DNA of 64,000 nt, taken from NCBI GenBank assembly GCA_000242935.3, contig CP007053.1, positions 6,929,001 through 6,993,000 on the forward strand. Direction: 5' to 3'. The stretch's first letter is position 1, and every line of letters starts with the position of its first letter. Below are positions 1 through 7,651 of the stretch, one piece after another. Source of the DNA: Opitutaceae bacterium TAV5 (GTDB lineage: Bacteria; Verrucomicrobiota; Verrucomicrobiia; Opitutales; Opitutaceae). Both the position numbers and the translations under genes were made by a program. Under the pieces are notes generated by a model. It made no database searches and was not told the DNA's origin. It worked only from the letters and a program-made list of their open reading frames with translations.

Positions 1-2
1 CG

Positions 3-1310
3 AGCGGGCCGCTTTCGCATGACATCACCAACTTCGGCGTCTGGTCCCCGGATGGCGAATGGATCGTCTGCGACGAGCGGACCGAATCGAGCGAGTTTAC
101 GACCAGTCGCCGCATCTTGCGGGTGCATGCTGAAACAGGCGCCGCGGAAACGCTCCACGAAGCCGCCGGCGGCGGTTCCTGCGGGGTGGTGACGCACAGC
201 CCGGTGGATGACCGCGCGGTGTTCATCGCCGGACCGGACCATCCGACCCCGGAGTGGTCGTATGGATTTTCCCGCCGCCGGGGCGTGTGGGTGCATGCCG
301 CCTCCCCCGGTGAGTCCCGGCCTCTCGATGCGAACGCCTACGCGCCCCCCTTCGTTCCCGGCGCGTTGCGGGGCGGATCGCACGTGCACGTCTTCAGCGG
401 CGACGGGCGCTGGGTGTCCTTCACTTATGAAGACGAGGTGCTTCGGCTCCTTGAAGGCAGCGGCATCGATCACGACGCCAACCAGCGCAACGTCGGCGTG
501 GCCGTCCCGCAAGGACCGGTCGTCGTGAACCGCAACCATCCGCGCAACCACGATGGCGACTTTTTCTCCGTGCTGGTCACCCGCACGGTGGCGGACCCGG
601 CTCCGGGTTCCGACGAGATCAGCCGGGCCTGCGAGGAGGGCTGGGTCGGACGCTCCGGCTATCGGCGTGGAGACGGGCAATGGCAGAAAAAGGCGCTCGC
701 TTTCCAGGGGACGGTGAAGTCCCGCCCGGGTGGGACGCACCAGGAAGTGTTCATCGTCGATCTCCCGGAGGATGTCACGCTGGCGGGCGATGCGCCGCTG
801 GAAGGCACGGCCACGCGGCGTCCGGCTCCGCCGAGAGGAACCGCACAGCGCCGGCTGACGTTCACCGACGAACGCCCTTTTCCCGGCCTGCAGGGCCCCA
901 GGCATTGGCTGCGGAGTTCACCGGACGGCGCCACGATTGCCTTCCTGATGAAGGACGAGCGCGGCATCGTTCAGCTTTGGGGAGTTTCGCCCAACGGGGG
1001 ATTACCGAGGCAAATCAGCCGGCATCCCTGGAACATAGACTCGGCCTTCAGCTGGAGCGGGGACGGACGCTTCATCGCGCACGTCATGGATGGGAGCGTG
1101 TTTCTCACCGAAGCCGCAACGGGCGACGCCTGGCGATTGACGGCCAAAACAACCGATAGCGACGCCCCCATGCCCGGCGCCTGCGTCATCTCCCCCGATG
1201 GCTCGAAGATCGCCTTTGGCCGGCGCCCCCGCGGCACCTCCCGGCCACAAGTCTACTTCGTAACGGTGCCCCAGGTTTTGTCCGGTGAGAAAACGGAATC
1301 TCATGACTAG
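3..1310 (+). CDS. yidR: YidR-like beta-propeller protein (DUF3748), 5' end outside window
   Basis: The frame is already open at base 3 and ends at 1310, so the N-terminus lies before the window; 435 residues are visible. The protein resembles the DUF3748 family (E. coli YidR), a WD40/TolB-like propeller of unknown biochemical role. Landmarks are WSPDGEW near the start, RGGSHVHVFSGDGRWVSFTY in the middle, the family phrase PGSDEISRACEEGWVG, and a last blade with SPDGSKIAFG. No transmembrane segment is seen in the visible part. It is convergent with the downstream dipeptidase gene. The family call is confident; the function is unknown. Confidence 0.85.
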   Translation, partial: SGPLSHDITNFGVWSPDGEWIVCDERTESSEFTTSRRILRVHAETGAAETLHEAAGGGSCGVVTHSPVDDRAVFIAGPDHPTPEWSYGFSRRRGVWVHAASPGESRPLDANAYAPPFVPGALRGGSHVHVFSGDGRWVSFTYEDEVLRLLEGSGIDHDANQRNVGVAVPQGPVVVNRNHPRNHDGDFFSVLVTRTVADPAPGSDEISRACEEGWVGRSGYRRGDGQWQKKALAFQGTVKSRPGGTHQEVFIVDLPEDVTLAGDAPLEGTATRRPAPPRGTAQRRLTFTDERPFPGLQGPRHWLRSSPDGATIAFLMKDERGIVQLWGVSPNGGLPRQISRHPWNIDSAFSWSGDGRFIAHVMDGSVFLTEAATGDAWRLTAKTTDSDAPMPGACVISPDGSKIAFGRRPRGTSRPQVYFVTVPQVLSGEKTESHD

Positions 1311-1468
1311 TTCCACTCGCCGCTCCGCATGACACAACTTCGAGTCGCACCCGATTTTTGTGGGTGACACGGATGCTTCTGGAAAAAATTCAGCCGCTCC
1401 ATTGATATTGTAAGGTCTGCCGCTTGCCGGCGCGTCGCATCGGTATTCGAATCTCCAATGCCCTTCGC

Positions 1469-1489
1469 GGCCTTCCTCAAAGGAAGGCC
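1469..1489. terminator. Hairpin between convergent genes
   Basis: A perfect 9-bp stem (GGCCTTCCT / AGGAAGGCC) with a CAA loop sits between the convergent yidR-like and dipeptidase genes. There is no long T tract on either side, so it is a possible bidirectional terminator rather than a textbook one. The remainder of 1311-1548 holds nothing else recognisable. Confidence 0.4.
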
Positions 1490-1548
1490 CTGCAGGAATT
1501 TTCGAGCAACGCCATCATTCCGCTGCTCCGACGACACTGAAGTCCGCC

Positions 1549-2958
1549 TTATCGGCCCTGATCGGCAATGCCTTCGAGGATGCGCTCGGAGGCGAGTATT
1601 CCCTTTTCCATGACACCGAGGTCGAAACTCTCGTTGGGCGCATGCAGGTTGTCCTGCGGGAGGAACAGGCCCATCATCACCGAGTCGAGGCCGAGTTCGC
1701 GCTTGATATCCGCGATGATCGGCACGCTGCCGCCCTCGCGCAGGTAGAGCGGCGGCTTGCCGAAGGCCTCGGCGATGGCCTTGTCCGCCGAGCGGAACGC
1801 GCGCGCCAGCACCGGCGACTGGTTTTTCGGCGTGTTGGAGCGGTCGGGCGGCACCACGACATATGGTGTGCCGCCGTGCTGGTCGATGATCCGGTACGTG
1901 ACATCGGCCGGCATGCGCTCGCGGATGGTTTTGTACAAAAGCTCGCGGATGCGTTCCGGCTGCTGGTTGGCGACGAGGCGGCAACTGATTTTCACGAACG
2001 CCTTGCTCGGGATCACCGTCTTCGTCCCCTCGCCCTGGTAACCGCCGCCGATGCCGTTGAATTCCAGCGTCGGCAGATAGCGCGTGCATTCGAACGGCGT
2101 GTAACCGGCCGTCGGATGAAAGGCCGGGATGCCGAGGAACTTCCGGTATGCCTCCTCGTCGCCGCCGAGTTTTTTCAGCTCCTCGCGCTCCCAGGGCTCC
2201 ACGTCGAGCACGTCATCGTAGAACCCGGGAATGTTGACGCGCCCGTCCGGCGTGTGCAGCGAGGCGCAGAGCTCGGCGACGGCCTGTATCGGATTGCGCA
2301 AGACACCGCCGTGCAGGCCCGAGTGCAGATCGGTCTGCGGGCCCGTCACCTCGACGTCGCACAGCACGAGTCCGCGCAGGCCGCAGGTGATGACGATCTG
2401 CTCCGCGCTCGGGCTGCCGGTGTCGGACAACAGCACGAGGTCGGCCTTTTTGAGCCGGTCGCGATAGTCGTTGAGAAATTTCGGGAAGCTCGGGCTGCCC
2501 ATCTCCTCCTCGCCTTCGATCATGAAAGTGATGCGAAGCGGCAGGTCCGGACGGCGCGCCAGCAACCGGGCCACGCCTGCGATGTGCGTGAGGAGCGGTC
2601 CCTTGTTGTCGGCGGTGCCGCGCCCCCGGATGCGCCCGTCGCTCACGACGGGGTCGAACGGCGGCGTTTTCCAGAGAGCGAGCGGATCGGCCGGCTGCAC
2701 GTCGTAATGACCGTAGATGATGACGTGCGGCACGTGACCGCCATCGCCGGCAGCGGTCGCTCCGGTCGCCGGTTCGCGCTCGGCGAGGATGAGCGGATGT
2801 TTGTCGGTCCGCACGACTTCGACGGCAAATCCGAGCGAGCCGAGCAGCCCGGCCAGAAACTCCTGCGCTCCCTGCATGCCCGCCTTCGCGGTGGAGTCGG
2901 TGGAGATGCTGGCATGGCGGACAAATTCCTTCAGTTTTTCAACAGGATCGAAAGTCAT
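1549..2958 (-). CDS. M20 family metallopeptidase (dipeptidase)
   Basis: A 469-residue cytosolic zinc aminoacylase/dipeptidase of the M20 (ArgE/DapE/CNDP) family. Metal-site motifs appear in family order: GHYDVQPADP (first zinc His and following Asp), GRGTADNKGP (bridging Asp) and EGEEEMGSPS (catalytic Glu pair). A dimerisation domain follows, and a C-terminal REGGSVPI stretch resembles the conserved region of CNDP-like dipeptidases. The length is normal for the family. No signal peptide is visible. It stands alone, divergent from the WYL regulator and convergent with yidR. The exact substrate cannot be read from sequence. Confidence 0.9.
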   Translation of the reverse strand: MTFDPVEKLKEFVRHASISTDSTAKAGMQGAQEFLAGLLGSLGFAVEVVRTDKHPLILAEREPATGATAAGDGGHVPHVIIYGHYDVQPADPLALWKTPPFDPVVSDGRIRGRGTADNKGPLLTHIAGVARLLARRPDLPLRITFMIEGEEEMGSPSFPKFLNDYRDRLKKADLVLLSDTGSPSAEQIVITCGLRGLVLCDVEVTGPQTDLHSGLHGGVLRNPIQAVAELCASLHTPDGRVNIPGFYDDVLDVEPWEREELKKLGGDEEAYRKFLGIPAFHPTAGYTPFECTRYLPTLEFNGIGGGYQGEGTKTVIPSKAFVKISCRLVANQQPERIRELLYKTIRERMPADVTYRIIDQHGGTPYVVVPPDRSNTPKNQSPVLARAFRSADKAIAEAFGKPPLYLREGGSVPIIADIKRELGLDSVMMGLFLPQDNLHAPNESFDLGVMEKGILASERILEGIADQGR

Positions 2959-3347
2959 GCCGCCTACCGTGAAGAAACCCGGGGCCGCTTCCAGCCGCTT
3001 TTTCCGTGAACGCCACTATCCCGATTGGCATTCACAAGATACGTAATCCCGAAACGACTCCGCACCCGGTCAAGGCGACGCCAGAAAGAGCGGCGTGGCT
3101 TCCCGCGGATGCGACACCATTGCGCGACCGGCAACCACGGCCGCGGCGACCAGAAATACAGGCACATCGGGTTTCACGGGAGCGTGTACGTTGCGCAACC
3201 AACCACCGGTGCCCAAACCGTGAACCTCCGGTTCCCGCCATTCACCAGCAACAGGGGTGCATGTGATCAAAATTCCCCAAAAAAACTTCCTGATACGTCC
3301 GTACCGGATCTTGCTGCCGATCTGGCGGAATCATTTATTATGGTGTC
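2959..3347. other. Intergenic region between divergent dipeptidase and WYL genes
   Basis: About 390 bases without a convincing gene. The short open frames here have no protein-like composition. An A-rich stretch (ccccaaaaaaactt) and TATTAT just before the WYL start at 3348 suggest the promoter of that gene is at the right edge. The TATTAT lies only a few bases before the ATG, so a leaderless or near-leaderless transcript is possible. Confidence 0.4.
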
Positions 3348-4442
3348 ATGCCTCCTGTCGGCTCCCTCCCGTCCCTCTCCCCGCGCCCTGCGCACTCCGG
3401 CGGTCCTGCCTGCATTGCCCGCATTCGTCGCCTTCACGAATACCTTTCCGCCGGTCGCTGCTTCACAGCCGAATCCTTCGCCAGCGAATGGGAAGGCATT
3501 TCCGCCCGCACTATCAAACGCGACATCAATCACCTCCGCGATCGCCACAACGCCCCCGTGGAATGGGATCCCGCCCGGCGCACCTACCATTACTCCGGTC
3601 CCTACACGTCGCTGCAACTCACTCCGCTCCCCCGTATCGATGCCGACGAAGCCCTCGCCCTGATCCTCGCCGGCCGCACCTTCGCCGCCTGGCGCGGTTC
3701 CGCCCTCGGCCGTGCCCTCGCCGCCATTCTGGAAAAAATGGCCCCCGCCCTCGGCTCCGCCATCTCGCTGGCTCCCGAAGAACTCAACCGCCTCATCTAC
3801 GAACCCGATTCCGACCCCGAGACCGACGCCGCCACGGCCGCCGAGCAACGCCACCTCGTCGAGCTTCTCGATGCGCTCCGCCATCGCCGCGAACTCCGCC
3901 TCACCTACAAAAAACCCCGCGCCTGCCGTCCCGCTCCGCGTATCGTTCATCCGCTCCACCTCGCCATTCTCGACCACCGCTGGATGCTTGTCGCCCACGA
4001 CCCCCGACGCCGCGCCCTGCGCAATTTCCTGCTCTCCCGCATCGGCACGATCACTCCGACCGGCGCGACCTTCACTCCACCCGAAAACTTCGACGCCCAC
4101 GCCCACCTCACCGGCAACATGGGTCTCTTTACCGGGGAGAAACTCTTCACCGTCCGTATCCGATTCGACGCGACGGCAGCGCCCTACATCCGCGAACGTC
4201 CCTGGCACGCCTCGCAAACGATCACCGAACTCGCCTCCCCGCACGGCGCGATCGAGGCCACGCTGCGCCTCAACAACCTGATCGACGTCCGCCGACGCAT
4301 CCTTGGTTGGGGCCGCCACGCCCGCGCCCTTGCTCCCGCCGCTCTTGTCCGAGCCGTAAAGACCGAAGCCACCGCGCTCCTTGCCAACCATGCCGCTTCG
4401 CCCTCCGCCAAAGGCGCTACAAAAGAACTCCTTAAAAAATAA
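3348..4442 (+). CDS. WYL-domain transcriptional regulator of the cas locus
   Basis: A 364-residue DeoR/HTH-type regulator with a WYL ligand-sensing domain. The N-terminal winged helix (residues about 22-70) includes the ISARTIKRDINHLRD recognition region. The central WYL part includes HRRELRLTYKKP and HPLHLAILDHRWMLVAHDP, and the C-terminal WCX-like extension includes LTGNMGLFTGEKLFTVRIRF. WYL regulators are repeatedly found next to CRISPR-cas genes and are thought to respond to nucleic-acid ligands. Here the gene lies just before the cas3 vestige and csb1 on the same strand, so control of that locus is the natural inference. The gene itself appears intact. Confidence 0.85.
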   Translation: MPPVGSLPSLSPRPAHSGGPACIARIRRLHEYLSAGRCFTAESFASEWEGISARTIKRDINHLRDRHNAPVEWDPARRTYHYSGPYTSLQLTPLPRIDADEALALILAGRTFAAWRGSALGRALAAILEKMAPALGSAISLAPEELNRLIYEPDSDPETDAATAAEQRHLVELLDALRHRRELRLTYKKPRACRPAPRIVHPLHLAILDHRWMLVAHDPRRRALRNFLLSRIGTITPTGATFTPPENFDAHAHLTGNMGLFTGEKLFTVRIRFDATAAPYIRERPWHASQTITELASPHGAIEATLRLNNLIDVRRRILGWGRHARALAPAALVRAVKTEATALLANHAASPSAKGATKELLKK

Positions 4443-4555
4443 TCAAAAAACAGAGACCGTGCCACCCTATGTCCCTCCCCGGCTGATATTCTGTCAGTCG
4501 ATTTTTATCCAAAAGCCTTGCTCATCCCACTCACCAGCTCGCAACAATAGCCCTC

Positions 4556-4699
4556 ATGCCCTCCTTCGCTGACATTTTCCAGGCAGCCACCGGCAACCCC
4601 CCTTACGATTATCAAGCCCGCCTTGCCCGCGCTACGCCGGATGCCTCGGCAAGTATCCATCATCGTCCGACTTACTTATCTCAACATCAACCCGACTAA
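4556..4699 (+). pseudogene. cas3: Vestigial 5' end of cas3 (type I-G)
   Basis: A 47-codon open frame between the WYL gene and csb1. Its first 22 residues, MPSFADIFQAATGNPPYDYQ followed by AR, match the start typical of subtype I-G/I-U Cas3 helicase-nucleases (FADFF.AATG..PY.YQ.RLA), where the helicase Walker A region should soon follow. Instead the frame runs into unrelated residues and stops 3 bases before csb1. The usual I-G order is cas3-cas8u2-csb1-csb2, so the placement is right. I infer an internal deletion that removed nearly all of cas3 and the whole of cas8u2. The assignment rests on a short match from memory. Confidence 0.6.
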
Positions 4700-4702
4700 A
4701 TC

Positions 4703-5992
4703 ATGAGCACTAAACTCGACCTTGCCACACTCCAGTCCGCCGTTCGCGGCACCGCCGCTGCCTTCCGCTCCCGCAGCACCCTTCAACCCGCCGCCGGTGA
4801 CGGCACGAAGGTCTTTCCCCCAACCTATGATAAAGCCGCTTACGCCACGGAAGAGCGCCGCGTCCGGCAACCCGACGGCACCATCAAGACCATCCCCTGC
4901 GTCCTCCTAGATTCCGTGCAGGCCCAAGCCAACCGATTGGAAGACGCCCTCCAAGCAGCCATTGACGCAGGCCGCTTCTCGTCCTCGCCCATTCCCGTGG
5001 TTCAGGTCGATTTTCCCAACGAAAACCTCCTCAACGCCGTCGGAAAAATCACCAGCCTCCAAGCCCCCCACCGCATCGCCGATGCCATCCTCCGTGACAG
5101 CCTGCTGGACGATAAACCATTTCGTAAATCCGAGACCGGCGAAAAGCTCGATCATGTAAGCCTGCAAAACGCGACCGCGCTCTACGAACTTTGCCCGACC
5201 GCACTGGTGTTCGGTATTTGGGATTCCACCGGACCGAAAGGCGGACTCGGAGCAAAATTCCAGCGCGCCTTCGTCTCCGAGGTTGTCGGCATTAATGTGA
5301 TTAAAGGAGCCAAGACGAGCAGCCGTATTGATCCACTCGGAATTCAAAAACAGGCCGGTCCCGTATTCCGGACACCAGAACACTCCATCACCTTGGATGC
5401 GACACAGGCACTCCAATCCAGTGGCAAACCCATCCTTTTTGGGAAAAGAAAAGGGAAGGACGTTACCTACAATCTGAAGGACGCAACCTTTCCCGACGAA
5501 GGGAGGCCATCGGCTGCCAATCATGGAAACATCGTCCCATCCGTCTCCGAAGGCGGCGTCACCCTCGACTACGCCGAGCAGACCGCCGTCCTTTCCCTCC
5601 CCGCGCTTCGCCGCCTGCATTTCCCGCTGGCCAACGGCACGCGCAGCCAAGAAATCGACGCAGCCGGCCAGACCGTCCTTGCCGCACTTGCTCTCACCGC
5701 CGCCGCACTCGCGTCCGAAACAGGTTTTGACCTGCGCTCGCGCTGCCTGCTCTGGCCCACCGGTTCCCTGACCTGGGAACTCCTCGACAAACCCGGTGCC
5801 GCCCCGACGCCGCTCACCATTGACGCCGACAACGCCATCAAGGTGCTGGCTGAGGCGGTCACCGCCGCCGAAGCGCTCGGACTCAAGTGGCGCAAGGAGC
5901 CGCTCAAACTCACGCCCTCCCCGCAGCTCATCACCCTCCTGCGTCGCAGCCAGGAACTCGCCGCTACCGGAGCCGCCGAAACCGAGGAGTGA
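4703..5992 (+). CDS. csb1: Csb1 (Cas7 of type I-G CRISPR-Cas, GSU0053 family)
   Basis: A 429-residue backbone subunit of the type I-G Cascade complex, expected to bind the crRNA repeatedly along the spacer. Family signatures are DSVQAQANRLEDAL (residues about 71-84), HRIADAILRDS, then the hallmark ALYELCPTALVFGIWDSTG followed by GLGAKFQRAFVSEVVG and TSSRIDPLGI. Length and architecture look full. It is followed 3 bases later by csb2, indicating one transcript. The reading frame is intact although its partner cas3 and cas8 genes are gone, so activity in interference is unlikely. Confidence 0.92.
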   Translation: MSTKLDLATLQSAVRGTAAAFRSRSTLQPAAGDGTKVFPPTYDKAAYATEERRVRQPDGTIKTIPCVLLDSVQAQANRLEDALQAAIDAGRFSSSPIPVVQVDFPNENLLNAVGKITSLQAPHRIADAILRDSLLDDKPFRKSETGEKLDHVSLQNATALYELCPTALVFGIWDSTGPKGGLGAKFQRAFVSEVVGINVIKGAKTSSRIDPLGIQKQAGPVFRTPEHSITLDATQALQSSGKPILFGKRKGKDVTYNLKDATFPDEGRPSAANHGNIVPSVSEGGVTLDYAEQTAVLSLPALRRLHFPLANGTRSQEIDAAGQTVLAALALTAAALASETGFDLRSRCLLWPTGSLTWELLDKPGAAPTPLTIDADNAIKVLAEAVTAAEALGLKWRKEPLKLTPSPQLITLLRRSQELAATGAAETEE

Positions 5993-5995
5993 TCC

Positions 5996-7594
5996 ATGCT
6001 CGCTCTCGGCATTCACTACCTCACTGGCTACGCCACGGCGACGAGCGTCGGAAGCCGCGACGAGGCCGAGTGGCCGCCTCATCCGGGACGGGTTTTCATG
6101 GCGCTTGTCGCCGCCCTCTACGAGACCAAGCCGCATCCCGGCGACACCGATTCCGCGTCCCTGTGGCAGGAAGAACACACCGCCTTGGAATGGCTCGAAG
6201 CGCTTGAGGCGCCATCGCTCAAAGTCAGCGAACACTTCGACAAACGCGCCGTCGTCACCAGCTACGTTCCGGTAAACGACAAACTCTCGCTCCCCGCGAA
6301 CAAGCAGCCCCGGACCTTCCCCAAGGTCCGCCCGCATGATCCGAATGTGTTCCTAGTCTGGCCGGACGCGACGCCCTCCAATTCGCACAAAAACGCACTC
6401 CAGCGTCTTTGCGGCAAAGTCACTCGCATCGGGCATTCGTCGTCGCTTGTTCAGATGTGGCGAGTGCCGGAAGGTGAAGAGCCGGCCCCGGACCTCCATC
6501 CGGTCGCCACTCCGTCGCGCGGCTCCAAAGCCGTCCACCTGCGCATCCCCACGGCCGGCTGCCTCCGCGAACTGCAACAACAGTTCAACGGCGACGCCAT
6601 CGACCGTTTCTTCGATCTTTCCGTCCGTATTTCGTCGTCCAGGGGCAAGGCGAAAAGAGAAGCCGAGGCGACATTCGCCGCCGAGTTCGGCACCAAGTGG
6701 ACCCGCTCTCTCCCGCCGCCCACGCGCCTGCGTCCGATGCTCACGATCACCCGTCCCTATGTGCGGTCGCGTCCCGCCGCGGCCGTGATCAGCCACGGCT
6801 GCTTCGATTCCGATCTGCTGATTCTCGCCAAACAAGACGGTCCCAATCTGGGGCTCGAATCCACCGCGGCACTGACCGACGCCCTCCGCGGTGCACTGCT
6901 CAAAAGCTGCGGAGAGGACGCGCCCGAATGGCTAACCGGCCATCGCGCCAGAGGAGTCCCCTCCGAGCGCACGCACGCCGCGCTGCTCGCGCTGGCATTC
7001 GCCGGTTTCCCGCATGCCGACGGACATTTACTCGGCCTCGCTATCGCCTTCCCCCGCGACCTGCCCGCGCGCGAACGAGGCCGCGTCCTGCGCCCGTTTC
7101 TTTACGATCAGGACGGCCTGCCCGCCGAAATTCGCCTCACCCTTGGCAAGCTCGGCGTCTGGACCCTGCGCCAAGAAGAGCGAACCGTGCCACCGCTAAC
7201 GCTGCGCCCGGAGACCTGGTGCCAGACCGCAGAACCCACGGACACATGGGCCAGCGTGACCCCTGTCGTGCTCAACCGCCATCCCAAGCTCGACCCCTAC
7301 CCCGACCGCGCCGCCTGGTTTGCCGAGATCTCCGACATCATCGCCACCAGCTGCGAACATTCGGGCCTTCCTCGTCCTGTCGAAATCGACCTAGACAAAA
7401 CCTCCTGGCACGAAGGCGCCCCTCGCGCTCGGCCCGGCGCCGGCGGCTTCCCTTTGTTGCTTGGTAAACCAAGCGCCCCGGCACGCCAGCAGATCCACGT
7501 CTGGCTGCGCTTCGCCAATCCCGTCCAAGGCCCGGCAAGAGCCGGGGAAAGTACTGAAAAGGGTCGGACGGGGTGGAAAGAAAAGGGTCGGTAA
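5996..7594 (+). pseudogene. csb2: Csb2 (Cas5-Cas6 fusion, type I-G), 3' end replaced by prophage
   Basis: Csb2 (GSU0054 family) combines the Cas5 and Cas6 roles of type I-G systems, processing crRNA and binding its 5' handle. The N-terminus is classic: LGIHYLTGYATATSVG, then EWPPHPGRVFMALVAALYE. The frame follows the family up to IHVWLRFANPVQGP (codon ending 7534). Csb2 proteins then normally continue with a glycine-rich GP-L-L-G-x-GR-x-x-G-x-G tail. Here the next residues (ARAGESTEKGRTG) are unlike that and are encoded by the phage end. About 20 phage-derived residues are added before the stop. The glycine-rich loop, needed for RNA binding in Cas5/Cas6 folds, is missing. Loss of function is inferred. 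Confidence 0.85.
7538..7573 (+). repeat. Prophage terminal inverted repeat (end distal to transposase)
   Basis: AGAGCCGGGGAAAG, three variable bases, then TGAAAAGGGTCGG and CGGGG match, in inverse, the sequence at 43646-43610. The motif GAAAAGGGTCGG recurs at 7580-7591, as expected for multiple transposase-binding sites at a Mu-type end. Bases from 7574 to the stop of the first phage gene at 7652 are otherwise non-coding. The exact outermost base is uncertain by a few positions. Confidence 0.65.
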
Positions 7595-7651
7595 GCGAGG
7601 CCGCGGGAGGCCTGCGGGAGGCTCGCAGCCGGCTGGCGACGAGGCCGCGGC

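Noticed and set aside
1642..3009. Long plus-strand frame opposite the M20 dipeptidase
   Set aside because: Antisense shadow; the minus frame carries all family motifs.
3257..4435. Long Arg/Pro-rich frames on both strands over the WYL gene
   Set aside because: Low-complexity translations of other frames of the WYL gene; no folded-protein composition.
4000..7600. CRISPR array near the cas genes
   Set aside because: No direct repeats with regular spacers were seen in the window.
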